Source: JAKQIM01 sp964633225
GTDB lineage: Bacteria; Chloroflexota; Anaerolineae; Anaerolineales; UBA4823
Direction of reading: 5' to 3'
Assembly: GCA_964633225.1 (NCBI GenBank)
Contig: CAZWFQ010000013.1
Span: 1 to 64,000, forward strand
DNA length: 64,000 bases
Shown piece by piece: positions 8,678-17,009 of the stretch. The notes beneath the pieces were generated by a model. That model was given only the letters and a program-made list of their open reading frames with translations. It did not search any database and was not told where the DNA came from. Positions within the stretch are counted from its first letter, which is position 1; every line of letters begins with the position of its first letter. The position numbers were made by a program, and so were the translations under genes.

Positions 8678-9064
8678 ATGAAACCATACCAGCGTGTGCT
8701 GTTGTTCTTTGTGCTGCCGATCATTGCGGTGCTATCTTACCCGCCGCGCTTTTACCAGGATGGGTTAAAAAGTTCGGCCACCAGCCTGGTGGGAATGCTG
8801 GTGATTGTGGTAGCTCTCTTCATCGGGCTGGGCTTTTTGCTCCAATCGGGGCGCAGCCAGGCCCTGACCTTCAGCATCTTTGTGCAAGGGTTCAATGTGA
8901 TCATCCGCATCATGATGTTCTTTTCCAATTCTGCCAAGAACGTTGGTGAAACGATAATCGTCAATTGGCCATATATCTTCTTCAGCTTGCTGGGATTGGG
9001 AATCTCGATGTTCTTAATGCTCAGGCTGGATCGCAGCGACGTACGGGTGACGATGACGAAGTAG
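8678..9064 (+). CDS. Small membrane protein at the end of the liv operon
   Basis: A 128-residue protein with about four hydrophobic segments (7-20, 38-57, 64-80, 97-115) and a charged tail. I do not recognise its family. It begins 2 bp after the livF stop, with GGAGGAGG overlapping the end of livF as its ribosome site, so it is cotranscribed and probably cotranslated with the transporter. A transcription terminator follows it. It could be an accessory membrane subunit or an unrelated hitch-hiker. Confidence 0.75.
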   Translation: MKPYQRVLLFFVLPIIAVLSYPPRFYQDGLKSSATSLVGMLVIVVALFIGLGFLLQSGRSQALTFSIFVQGFNVIIRIMMFFSNSAKNVGETIIVNWPYIFFSLLGLGISMFLMLRLDRSDVRVTMTK

Positions 9065-9090
9065 GCATTTCGAATAAAGTTGTCCAACAA

Positions 9091-9132
9091 TAGCGCATGG
9101 GTGGTAAAATCAACCCATGCGCTATCATTTTT
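9091..9132 (+). terminator. Rho-independent terminator of the liv operon
   Basis: TAGCGCATGGGT (9091-9102) pairs perfectly with ACCCATGCGCTA (9113-9124) around a 10-nt A-rich loop and is followed by TCATTTTT. It ends just before the Shine-Dalgarno sequence of cinA. Confidence 0.85.
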
Positions 9133-9144
9133 AAGGAGATAAGT

Positions 9145-10308
9145 ATGCCAAGTGCAGAGATCATTACAATTGGAACTGAAATACTGCTGGGCGAGATTAT
9201 TGACACCAATGCTCGCTACCTGGCCCGCCAACTGCGCGATGCCGGAATCGATGTCTATCGTAAAACAACGGTTGGCGATAACGCCAAGCGCATCGCCCAG
9301 GCCATCCAACAGGCGCTGGAGCGCTGCGATATTATCATCACCACCGGTGGCCTGGGGCCTACCGTAGATGACCCCACCCGCGAAGCTGTGGCGCTGGCAG
9401 TAGGCGTTGAAACCGAATACCGTCCTGAGCTGTGGGAGCAAATTCAAGAGCGCTTCAGACGCGCCGCCCGCCAACCCACCGAAAACAACAAGCGCCAGGC
9501 TTACATCCCCAAAGGGGCCACAGCCGTTGAGAATCCGGTCGGCACGGCCCCTGTATTCATCGTAGAGAAGGATGGGCATGTCATCATCTCGCTGCCGGGC
9601 GTGCCGCGCGAGATGGAACACTTGATGGTTGAAGCAATTCTGCCCTTCTTGCGCCAGCGCTTCAAGATCCATAGCAAGATCAAAGCCCGCGTCCTGCGCA
9701 CTGCCGGAGCCGGAGAATCAGCCATTGACGATCTCATCGGCGACCTGGAAGAACTGAGCAACCCCACCGTGGGCCTGTCTGCTCACTCGGGGCAGGTGGA
9801 TGTGCGCATCACTGCCAAAGCCGAAACCGAAGCCGCCGCCGATGAATTGATCCGCCCGGTGGAAACCGACCTGCGCAAACGCCTGGGGCATTGGATCTAC
9901 GGCGCCGATCAAGACACACTCGAAGCTGTGGCCCTGGAAGCCGTCAAGCGGAGCGGGTGGAACCTGGCGGTGGTAGAAGCCGGCCTGGGCGGCGATTTGA
10001 TCCGCCAATTGGCATCGGCACAGTCGCCAACGCCTTCTGCACCAGGCACTTTCTTGGGCGGACAAATGATTACCGAGCGCCCGGCCCCACAAGAATTATC
10101 TACCATCACCGAAGCTTATCGCCAGGAGCTTGGGGCTGATGTTGGGCTGGGGGTAGTCCTTCACCCTGGTGCCGAAAAACAGGATGTGTATATTACCCTG
10201 ATCACCCCCGAGGGCCAGCAGCAATACACGCGCCCCTACGGCGGGCCGCCCGAGTATGGGACACGCTGGGCATTGAACAGCAGCCTGGATATTATCCGAA
10301 AACTTTAG
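9145..10308 (+). CDS. cinA: CinA-like protein with degenerate nicotinamide-nucleotide amidase domain
   Basis: A 387-residue protein. Residues 1-170 are a MoaB/MogA-like domain (in CinA associated with ADP-ribose pyrophosphatase activity): AEIITIGTEILLGEIIDTN at the start and TTGGLGPTVDDPTREA. Residues about 250-387 align with the PncC/CinA C-terminal deamidase, but where the family has ESCTGG, carrying the catalytic Ser, this protein has EAGLGG. The later AITG.AGP motif is replaced by GVVLHPGAEK. The domain is thus present in shape but probably not active on NMN. The start ATG at 9145 has AAGGAG 8 nt upstream. Confidence 0.9.
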   Translation: MPSAEIITIGTEILLGEIIDTNARYLARQLRDAGIDVYRKTTVGDNAKRIAQAIQQALERCDIIITTGGLGPTVDDPTREAVALAVGVETEYRPELWEQIQERFRRAARQPTENNKRQAYIPKGATAVENPVGTAPVFIVEKDGHVIISLPGVPREMEHLMVEAILPFLRQRFKIHSKIKARVLRTAGAGESAIDDLIGDLEELSNPTVGLSAHSGQVDVRITAKAETEAAADELIRPVETDLRKRLGHWIYGADQDTLEAVALEAVKRSGWNLAVVEAGLGGDLIRQLASAQSPTPSAPGTFLGGQMITERPAPQELSTITEAYRQELGADVGLGVVLHPGAEKQDVYITLITPEGQQQYTRPYGGPPEYGTRWALNSSLDIIRKL

Positions 10309-10338
10309 CCCCCCTATTTATCACCTTAGGAGAGACTT

Positions 10339-12321
10339 ATGCCCCCGACCGTTGACCTGCTTCTCACCAATGCGATCATCCTGACCATGGATGAGAAAAT
10401 GACCATTCTTGAGCCAGGGGCTGTTGCCATCCAGGGCGATCACATAGCCGCCCTGGGCCCTGAAGCCTCGATGCTCGAACAGTATCCCAGTGTCGAAAAA
10501 CTGGACTGCGGTGGCAAGGTTTTGATGCCCGGGCTGATCAACGCCCATACCCACGTCCCCATGACCCTGCTGCGCGGCCTGGCAGATGATTTGCGCCTGG
10601 ACGTTTGGCTGATGGGCTACATGATGCCGGTTGAACGAGAATTCGTTTCCCCTGAATTTGTCCGCCTGGGAACCAAGCTGGCCTGCGCTGAAATGATCCG
10701 CAGCGGCGTCACCTGCTTTGCAGATATGTATTATTTTGAAGACGATGTCGCCGCGGCCACTGCCGAAGCCGGTTTGCGCGCCATCTGCGGCGAAAGCGTG
10801 CTCAAATTCCCGACCCCCGACGCGCGCGATTATGAAGAGTCGCTTGAATATGCCCGCGGCTTCATCCAGCGTTGGAAAGGCCACCCGCTCATCATTCCAT
10901 CCATCGCCCCGCATGCCCCTTACACCTGCACCAAAGAGATCCTGCAGGCCGCATCGGCCCTGGCGGTTGAATTTGACGTTCCGCTGCAGATCCACATTGC
11001 CGAGACCGCTCAAGAAGTTGAGAATTCACGCCAAGAGCACGATATGCCCGTGGTGCCCTACGTCAAGAAGCAGACCATCTTCAATGCCAAGGTGCTCGCT
11101 GCTCACTGCGTGCATGTGGACGACGGCGAGATCAAAACCCTCAAGCATCACAAAGCTGGCGTAGCACATAACCCATCATCCAACCTCAAGCTGGCATCTG
11201 GCTTTGCGCCCATTAGCGAGATGCTAGAAGCTGGACTGAACGTGGGCATTGGCACGGATGGCCCGGCCTCTAACAATGACCTGGATATGTTCGAAGAGAT
11301 GCGCCTGGCAGCCTTCATCGCCAAAGGACATACCGGCGACCCAACCGCCCTGCCGGCTCGCCAGGCCTTGCTCATGGCTACCCGCCTGGGCGCCCAGGCT
11401 TTGCACATTGCCGATATCACGGGTTCCATCCAACCCGGCAAGCGCGCCGATTTGATCCTGTTAGATATCTCCCGTTTGCACCAAACCCCGCGCTTCCGGC
11501 GCGAACCCGACAGCCTCTATGCGCAGGTCATCTATGCCAGCCACGCCACCGATGTCACCGATGTGATGGTCAACGGCCGCTGGCTGATGCGCCAGAACCA
11601 GCTCCTTACCCTGGACGAGAGCTCTCTGCACACAGAAACAGCCGACTATGCCCGGCGCATTGACCAATTCCTGATCGGACGCGAGCAATCTGTTCTCTCC
11701 AAGCTGATCGCCATTGGCGGCGCTACAGAAGAAGAAAGCTACGAAGTCCAGTCCAAAGTACGCCTGGCTGAGCCCGGCTCTGTGATTGCCGCGCTGCAAG
11801 CCCCCGGCATTGAGATTCTCCACGAACGCCACTATCACGAGTTCGACACCTATTTCTCTTTCGCTGACCCCAAGCAGGGCCACCTGCGCTATCGTGAAGA
11901 CGAATATATTGACAAGAAGGGACAGGTATCGAACGTGCGCTACCGCCTGACCCTCGTCGGCCCGGCTCGCGAAGGCAGTTTCCCCAGCGATGTACTGCTC
12001 TCGCGCAGCCGCTTCATTGCCCCGGCCACTCACAGCCTGCGCTTCTACCGCGAGTACTTCAAGCCCACCAAAGAGACCATCATCGAAAAAGATCGCCGCC
12101 GCTGGCGCGTTCTCTTCAAGGGCACCGAGTTTTACATCAATCTCGACGAGGTCAAGCAGCCCAGCCTGGGTTATTTCTTAGAGATCAAGAGCCGCACCTG
12201 GAGCCGCCGCGATGCCGAACACAAGGCCAGCCTCACCCGCCAGTTGATTGAGTTCCTCGGCGCAGTTCCCGAAGAAACCGTCTCTGAAGACTATGTTGAG
12301 ATCGTTGAGTCCAGAAACTGA
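10339..12321 (+). CDS. MTA/SAH deaminase-type amidohydrolase fused to a CYTH-like domain
   Basis: A 660-residue fusion. Residues 1-430 match MtaD/SsnA-type amidohydrolases, which deaminate methylthioadenosine or S-adenosylhomocysteine: metal ligands H70 and H72 in NAHTHVPM, a later His in QIHIAETAQE, HCVHVDD, and the Asp in GTDGPASNNDLDMFEEM. Residues about 440-655 have the features of a CYTH triphosphatase/adenylate cyclase tunnel domain: E469-V-Q-S-K473 in place of ExExK, HLRYRED, RYRLTL, DRRRWRV, INLDEV and LGYFLEIKSR. The second Glu of the signature is Gln. Usual MtaD proteins stop near 430-450 residues. Ribosome site TTAGGAGA precedes the ATG. The fusion joins adenosine-nucleoside chemistry with a polyphosphate-binding fold; its combined role is unknown. 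Confidence 0.88.
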   Translation: MPPTVDLLLTNAIILTMDEKMTILEPGAVAIQGDHIAALGPEASMLEQYPSVEKLDCGGKVLMPGLINAHTHVPMTLLRGLADDLRLDVWLMGYMMPVEREFVSPEFVRLGTKLACAEMIRSGVTCFADMYYFEDDVAAATAEAGLRAICGESVLKFPTPDARDYEESLEYARGFIQRWKGHPLIIPSIAPHAPYTCTKEILQAASALAVEFDVPLQIHIAETAQEVENSRQEHDMPVVPYVKKQTIFNAKVLAAHCVHVDDGEIKTLKHHKAGVAHNPSSNLKLASGFAPISEMLEAGLNVGIGTDGPASNNDLDMFEEMRLAAFIAKGHTGDPTALPARQALLMATRLGAQALHIADITGSIQPGKRADLILLDISRLHQTPRFRREPDSLYAQVIYASHATDVTDVMVNGRWLMRQNQLLTLDESSLHTETADYARRIDQFLIGREQSVLSKLIAIGGATEEESYEVQSKVRLAEPGSVIAALQAPGIEILHERHYHEFDTYFSFADPKQGHLRYREDEYIDKKGQVSNVRYRLTLVGPAREGSFPSDVLLSRSRFIAPATHSLRFYREYFKPTKETIIEKDRRRWRVLFKGTEFYINLDEVKQPSLGYFLEIKSRTWSRRDAEHKASLTRQLIEFLGAVPEETVSEDYVEIVESRN

Positions 12322-12362
12322 AACCGGCCGCAGCCAAGCTGTTTTATAAATGAATGCACAAT

Positions 12363-12409
12363 CTTGGGGGAGCGACGAGCCCCAACCCTGGGAACCTCGC
12401 TCCCCCAAG
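12363..12409 (+). terminator. Hairpin between the CYTH-fusion gene and the MFS gene
   Basis: CTTGGGGGAGCG (12363-12374) pairs with CGCTCCCCCAAG (12398-12409), followed by TCTTATT. The loop of 23 nt and short T run make it a probable but not ideal terminator. Confidence 0.55.
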
Positions 12410-12437
12410 TCTTATTAATCAGACCTGCCATCCATAC

Positions 12438-13601
12438 ATGACTTCTCAACCTTCACCAAGCGAAGAATTCCAGACATCGCACGTCATCACCATCACCGGC
12501 GGGCACTTCACCCACGATACCTTCACTGCCTTTCTGGCCCCCCTCTTGCCGCAGTTGATCGAAAAACTCTCGCTGAATTTTTCGCAGGCCGGCTCCCTTT
12601 CTGCGTTCATGCAGCTTCCGGCTGTGATCACCCCGCTGATTGGCTACCTGGATGACCGGATGAACCTGCGCCTGCTGCTGATCCTGGCTCCAGCCATCTC
12701 AGCCAGCACCATGTCGCTGATGGGCCTGGCCCCCAGCTACGGCGCCCTGGCCCTGCTGTTGATCATCACTGGCCTGAGCAGCGGCATCTTCCATGCCACA
12801 GCCCCCGCACTGGCGGCCCGCATCTCGGGCCGGCAGGTTGGCAAGGGCATGAGCTTCTTCATGGCAGGCGGCGAGCTGGGCCGCACGCTAGGCCCCCTGA
12901 TCGCCACCTGGGCTTTCACCACCTGGGCACTGGAAGGCATGGCCCGCCTGCTCTTGCTGGGATGGGCCTTTTCGCTGATCATGTACCTGCGCTTTCGCAA
13001 CATTCCGCTGCAAGTCTCAAAGCAAGCCGGGGCCAGCGGATTCCGCCAGATGCTGCCCATGGCAGTCCGGCTTTTCATCCCGATCACGCTGCTTGTCTTC
13101 GCCCGCAGCTTTGTCGTCAACAGCATGGGCGTGTATATCCCCACCCTGCTCAAGGGCCAGGGCGCAGATATCTGGCTTGCTAGCGGCGCGCTGACGATCT
13201 ATCAAATGGCCGGGGTAGCCGGCGCATTGAGCGGCGGCACGGTCAGCGACCGCCTGGGCCGCAGACCGGTGCTGCTTGCCGTCAGCCTGATCGCCCCCCT
13301 GCTTGTACTGGGCTTCCTCTATACCCAGGGCTGGCTGATGGTGGTGATGCTGATCTGCACCGGCCTGCTCAACCTGGCTGGCCAACCCATCATCATGGCC
13401 TGGGTGCAAGATTACCTGCCCCAACACCGCGCCATTGCCAACGGCCTGTACATGGCCATCAGTTTCGTGGGTCTCTCCGTTGCGTCCATTGTCATCGGCA
13501 TCCTGGCCGATCAGCTTGGTTTGCAGCAAGCCTTTTTTTGGTCTGCCATCATCGGCCTGGCAGCCATACCAGCCGTGTTCTTAATGCCGATCAAGAGATA
13601 A
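12438..13601 (+). CDS. MFS transporter, fosmidomycin-resistance (Fsr)-like
   Basis: A 387-residue 12-helix major facilitator. After a 25-residue polar start it reads GGHFTHDTFTAFLAPLLPQLIEKL, which is typical of the Fsr-like drug exporter group, and has a loop GYLDDR between helices 2 and 3 and the second-half DRLGRRP motif. The substrate cannot be read from sequence. The ATG at 12438 is preferred over upstream in-frame sites because the region before it forms the hairpin described above. It lies 4 bp before the inositol-phosphatase-like gene, so both are probably one transcript. Confidence 0.85.
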   Translation: MTSQPSPSEEFQTSHVITITGGHFTHDTFTAFLAPLLPQLIEKLSLNFSQAGSLSAFMQLPAVITPLIGYLDDRMNLRLLLILAPAISASTMSLMGLAPSYGALALLLIITGLSSGIFHATAPALAARISGRQVGKGMSFFMAGGELGRTLGPLIATWAFTTWALEGMARLLLLGWAFSLIMYLRFRNIPLQVSKQAGASGFRQMLPMAVRLFIPITLLVFARSFVVNSMGVYIPTLLKGQGADIWLASGALTIYQMAGVAGALSGGTVSDRLGRRPVLLAVSLIAPLLVLGFLYTQGWLMVVMLICTGLLNLAGQPIIMAWVQDYLPQHRAIANGLYMAISFVGLSVASIVIGILADQLGLQQAFFWSAIIGLAAIPAVFLMPIKR

Positions 13602-13605
13602 GCCT

Positions 13606-14394
13606 ATGCCTACTCCGCTCGAATTTGCATCCCAACTTGCCCGCCAGGCCGGCGAACTGCTGCGCCAGCGCTTCAGCCTGGGCGGCACCCTGGCCAACCT
13701 CAAGCCCGATCACAGCTTTGTAACCGCATCTGACCTGGCGGCCGACCAATTGATCAGTGCTGCGGTGCGCCAGCACTATCCCCAAGATATGATCTTGAGC
13801 GAAGAAATGCAGACCAGTTCGCCTGCCGCCGCGCCTGCCGTTTGGGTCATCGACCCCCTGGATGGCACCACCAACTACAGCCTGGGGCTGCACGTATGGG
13901 GGGTCTCGATTGCGCGCCTGGTAGATGGCTGGCCTGATACTGCCGCCATCTACTTTCCCATCATAGATGAGCTCTACACTGCCCAGCGCGGCAAGGGGGC
14001 CTTCATCAACGAACGTCCCGTCTATACCCGCCAGCCAGGCCCTGGGCAGCCCAATGGATTCTTTGCCTGCTGCTCACGCGCCCACCGCCGCTACAAGATC
14101 AGCATCCCTTATAAGACCCGCACGATGGGTTCGAGCGCCTACCACCTCTGCCTGGTGGCACGCGGACCAGCTTTGTTGGCCCTGGAAGCAACCCCCAAGA
14201 TCTGGGACCTGGCTGCCGCCTGGTTGGTGGTCAGTGAAGCCGGTGGAACCCTGATCACCCTAGATGGCTCCAATCCCTTCCCCCTGCAGCCCGCAGCAGA
14301 CTACAGCCGCAGCAGCTTTCCCGTCCTGGCTGCCGCCAGCGCAGAATTGGCCCAGATGGCTCGCAGCCAGATCCAGGCCAAAGATAAACATTAG
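13606..14394 (+). CDS. Inositol monophosphatase family protein
   Basis: A 262-residue member of the Mg2+-dependent IMPase/CysQ/FBPase superfamily. Metal-binding motifs are visible: SEEMQ (first Glu), WVIDPLDGTTNYSLGL (Asp-Pro-Leu-Asp-Gly-Thr-Thr) and WDLAAAWLVVSEAGG near the C-terminus. The length is right for the family. The substrate may be inositol phosphate, PAP or a sugar phosphate; nothing nearby decides. It starts 4 bp after the MFS gene. Confidence 0.9.
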   Translation: MPTPLEFASQLARQAGELLRQRFSLGGTLANLKPDHSFVTASDLAADQLISAAVRQHYPQDMILSEEMQTSSPAAAPAVWVIDPLDGTTNYSLGLHVWGVSIARLVDGWPDTAAIYFPIIDELYTAQRGKGAFINERPVYTRQPGPGQPNGFFACCSRAHRRYKISIPYKTRTMGSSAYHLCLVARGPALLALEATPKIWDLAAAWLVVSEAGGTLITLDGSNPFPLQPAADYSRSSFPVLAAASAELAQMARSQIQAKDKH

Positions 14395-14447
14395 CTAAAA
14401 AAAACTGCGTGAGCGGGTCAAGCCCTCCAAACAAGCCCAAAAACCCT

Positions 14448-14453
14448 TATAAT
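14448..14453 (+). promoter_or_regulatory. Candidate -10 box for the aldo/keto reductase gene
   Basis: TATAAT in CCCTTATAATAC lies 65 nt before the start, followed by a small inverted repeat GCGTGG/CCACGC (14464-14479) that could be an operator. The -35 is weak. Confidence 0.4.
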
Positions 14454-14518
14454 ACAAGCCTCGGCGTGGATGCCCACGCGCTCATCAACCAACTAAATAA
14501 GGAGAAGGAGAGAGTACA

Positions 14519-15511
14519 ATGGAGTATCGGTATCTTGGAGCATCTGGACTGCAAGTCTCAGCCCTTTCTTTAGGCGCCTGGGTTACCTATGGCGAGCAGG
14601 TAGGCGAAGAGGTGGCGTTCACTTGCATGGAGGCCGCTTATAAAGAAGGCGTCAACTTCTTCGATAATGCTGAAGTCTACGGGCGCGGCAATGCCGAAAC
14701 CGTGATGGGCAGCGTCATTAAAAAGGCAGGTTGGAAACGCTCTGACCTGGTCATCTCCACCAAGCTCTTCTGGGGTGGGCGTGTTCCCAATGCCACCGGC
14801 CTGTCGCGCAAGCATATTATTGAGGGCATGCACGCTTCACTGGCCCGTTTGCAAATGGACTACGTAGACTTGATCTTCTGCCATCGCCCAGACATCTACA
14901 CCCCCATTGAGGAGACTGTGCGGGCAATGAACTTTCTCATCAACCAGGGCCTGGCCTTCTACTGGGGCACCAGCGAATGGAGCGCCCGCCAGATCATCGA
15001 AGCCTACGGCATTGCCCGCCGCGAGCACCTGATACCGCCCCTGATGGAGCAGCCGCAGTACAACATGTTCGAACGTGAACGCGTTGAGAAGGAATACGCA
15101 CACCTCTACAAAGAGATGGGCCTGGGCACCACCATCTGGAGCCCCCTGGCCAGCGGCCTGCTCACCGGCAAATACAACAACGGCATCCCCGAGGGCAGCC
15201 GCATGGCCATGGAAAACTATGGCTGGCTGCGCAAAATGCTTGAAAGTGAAGACGGCCAACAGCGCCTTGCCAAGGTCAAGCTGTTAGCCCCCCTGGCAGA
15301 AGAATTGGGCTGCACGCTGGCTCAATTAGCCCTGGCCTGGTGTCTGAAGAATCCCCACGTCAGCACCGTCATCACCGGCGCATCGCGCGCCGAGCAAGTC
15401 ACCGATAACATGAAGGCCCTGGATGTGATCGAAAAACTCAATCCCGCCATGATGGAGCGCATCGAAGCCATCCTGCAAAACAAACCAGAGCCAGAATCCG
15501 ATTACCGTTAA
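14519..15511 (+). CDS. Aldo/keto reductase, potassium-channel beta-subunit-like group
   Basis: A 330-residue NADPH-dependent oxidoreductase. The (beta/alpha)8 catalytic tetrad is visible: Asp and Tyr in FFDNAEVYG, Lys in VISTKLFWGG and His in IFCHRPD. The start MEYRYLGASGLQVS, the WGTSEWSA motif and the region SPLASGLLTGKY resemble the Kv-beta/YghZ branch, which acts on small aldehydes such as methylglyoxal. The start has GGAGAAGGAG upstream. It runs convergent with the GyrI-like gene and shares a bidirectional terminator with it. Confidence 0.93.
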   Translation: MEYRYLGASGLQVSALSLGAWVTYGEQVGEEVAFTCMEAAYKEGVNFFDNAEVYGRGNAETVMGSVIKKAGWKRSDLVISTKLFWGGRVPNATGLSRKHIIEGMHASLARLQMDYVDLIFCHRPDIYTPIEETVRAMNFLINQGLAFYWGTSEWSARQIIEAYGIARREHLIPPLMEQPQYNMFERERVEKEYAHLYKEMGLGTTIWSPLASGLLTGKYNNGIPEGSRMAMENYGWLRKMLESEDGQQRLAKVKLLAPLAEELGCTLAQLALAWCLKNPHVSTVITGASRAEQVTDNMKALDVIEKLNPAMMERIEAILQNKPEPESDYR

Positions 15512-15558
15512 AAAAAGAGAGTGTGTAGGTGGAAAGCCACCTACACACTCTCTTTTTT
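15511..15558. terminator. Perfect bidirectional terminator between convergent genes
   Basis: A 22-bp perfect inverted repeat (15511-15532 with 15537-15558) with a 4-nt loop AAAG. The core GAGAGTGTGTAGGTGG is flanked by A6 on one side and T6 on the other, so it works as a U-tract terminator in both directions. It overlaps the last base of the reductase stop codon and contains the TAG stop of the minus-strand gene. Confidence 0.93.
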
Positions 15559-16161
15559 AACCATTGGCTGGCGAATAACCGTACGCAGCTTTTCGGGCGC
15601 GGTGCGGCGCGGATCGCCCAGGTAAATTTCGTGGTGCTTACCTGATAACACGCAGCCTTGCTCACCAATGAAGGCATGCAGGCGGGCAATCGTTGGCCCT
15701 TCATCGGCATAAGCCCCCAGGTACAGGGTCTGCGCCGCCAGCCCTTCGGCATATGCGCCAAAGCGCAGCCCTGGCAGTGCGGGCAGATCCTTCTTACGCC
15801 CGGCATCCGCCACGGCCTGCGCCACCAGCTCAGCCGTCACCGCCGGCGGCTGCATGATCATCATGCACCAATCCCAGCGATCTTTGACCTGCAAGCTAAA
15901 CTCGCGCATGTCTTCCATCCACCATAGGCCTTCCAAAGGCGGCACACTGTATTCCACCCCATGCGGTTTGAGGGCGAATTTCAGCGTATACGAAACCGAG
16001 TACAGAGACTCCACGGCTTGCTGGTACTGCAAGTTGTGATTGGGGTCGCCGTGCCCGTCGATCATCAAGAAGTTCATCGGCGGCACGTCCACCACCGTGA
16101 ATTTCCCTTGCGGCGGGAAGTACAGGTGCTTCAACTCCTTTTTGTAATCAAACTTCGTCAT
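15541..16161 (-). CDS. GyrI-like small-molecule-binding domain protein
   Basis: A 206-residue protein of the GyrI-like (AraC effector-binding/SHS2) family: LYFPPQGKFTVVDVPPMNFLM near the start (in parts), IDGHGDPN, and the C-terminal EIYLGDPRRTAPEKLRTVIRQP pattern typical of stand-alone members. These proteins bind hydrophobic small molecules and some hydrolyse electrophiles. The start overlaps the PadR gene end by 14 bp, so both are one transcript and the PadR regulator may respond to the ligand handled here. Confidence 0.88.
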   Translation of the reverse strand: MTKFDYKKELKHLYFPPQGKFTVVDVPPMNFLMIDGHGDPNHNLQYQQAVESLYSVSYTLKFALKPHGVEYSVPPLEGLWWMEDMREFSLQVKDRWDWCMMIMQPPAVTAELVAQAVADAGRKKDLPALPGLRFGAYAEGLAAQTLYLGAYADEGPTIARLHAFIGEQGCVLSGKHHEIYLGDPRRTAPEKLRTVIRQPMVKKESV

Positions 16162-16699
16162 TTTTCACCTCCATAGAAAGCTCCCACTCATCCAGCCAAT
16201 TCAACTCGGCAGCCGCCAAAGCCAGGCTGTAGGCGAACATTGTCTGCACATGGTCTGGCAAAGGCCCGGCCGCCTGGGCTTGCAGCGATTGCTGCCGGTT
16301 AACCAACTGCTGGCGGTAGCGCGCCAAGGCTGATCGCTGCTCACCAAGCGTATAGATCGGCAGGTTTGAAAGCCAGAGCAAAAACTCTGGCTGCGAAACC
16401 GATGGCTTGTCCAAAGCTTTGACCAATTGCTGACGCAAGAACTGCCGCCCAACTTCTGCCGCAGCGTATACTTTACGCGCCGGGCCCCGCCCACTGGCAG
16501 GCTCATAATGGGCCTCCACCAACCCGGCCTGTTGCAGCTTGTTCAACACATGGTAGATCGAAGAAAAACCGATCTCCGTCCAGCTTCTCATCCCGCGCGC
16601 CACGATCACTTGCTCAATCTCATAGCCGTGCCGGGGCTGTTCAACCACCAGGCTCAAAATTGCCAGTTCAGCATTGGTCATCGTCATTATCGTTGTCAT
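16148..16699 (-). CDS. PadR family transcriptional regulator
   Basis: A 183-residue repressor. The N-terminal winged helix reads AELAILSLVVEQPRHGYEIEQVI in parts, then IGFSSIYHVLNKLQQAGLVE, the PadR recognition-helix region, with Arg/Gly-rich wing SGRGPARKVYA. The C-terminal half is the helical dimerisation domain (PF10400-like). Two nearby in-frame ATGs (16679-16681 and 16685-16687) are alternatives to the start at 16699. A TATAAT on the minus strand 11 nt before the first ATG suggests a leaderless message. The inverted repeat covering that -10 box suggests self-repression. Confidence 0.9.
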   Translation of the reverse strand: MTTIMTMTNAELAILSLVVEQPRHGYEIEQVIVARGMRSWTEIGFSSIYHVLNKLQQAGLVEAHYEPASGRGPARKVYAAAEVGRQFLRQQLVKALDKPSVSQPEFLLWLSNLPIYTLGEQRSALARYRQQLVNRQQSLQAQAAGPLPDHVQTMFAYSLALAAAELNWLDEWELSMEVKNDEV

Positions 16700-16703
16700 A
16701 TAA

Positions 16704-16721
16704 TATTCTAATTATAGAATA
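16704..16721. promoter_or_regulatory. Inverted repeat over the padR promoter, likely PadR operator
   Basis: TATTCTA-ATTA-TAGAATA is a perfect 7-bp dyad with a 4-bp spacer. It covers the minus-strand TATAAT (16711-16716), so a bound dimer would block the polymerase. Confidence 0.65.
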
Positions 16722-16790
16722 CTATAATGTAAGCCCCCTGTCAACCAGAATCGAGTTTTCTTGAATTACCAAATCCGATCGATTCCCTAT

Positions 16791-16819
16791 TTACATTTTC
16801 GGGCATTGCTGGCTATAAT
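16791..16819 (+). promoter_or_regulatory. Sigma70-type promoter upstream of the kinase cluster
   Basis: TTACAT (16791-16796) and TATAAT (16814-16819) are spaced by 17 bp. Transcription would begin near 16826, leaving a leader of about 185 nt before the kinase. The 310-nt region 16700-17009 otherwise holds the padR operator and no supportable gene. Confidence 0.7.
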
Positions 16820-17009
16820 ACATGTAATTCGGCTGGCAGCTTGGATAGACAGGTTGCCTTGATCTTTGTTCGGGTTGCCGATCGTGAAGATGGCCAATAC
16901 CCGTATTTGGTATTTGTACGGCCTTATCCTTTTTCTGGCATCTTCCGCGTCGCCGCCCGAGTCAATACTGGTAGCATGGTTTTCCGGTTAGGGATACGGA
17001 GGATGAACA

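Noticed and set aside
10321..11013. 230-codon minus-strand frame inside the amidohydrolase-CYTH gene
   Set aside because: It is the complement of a clearly conserved plus-strand gene and has no recognisable motif.
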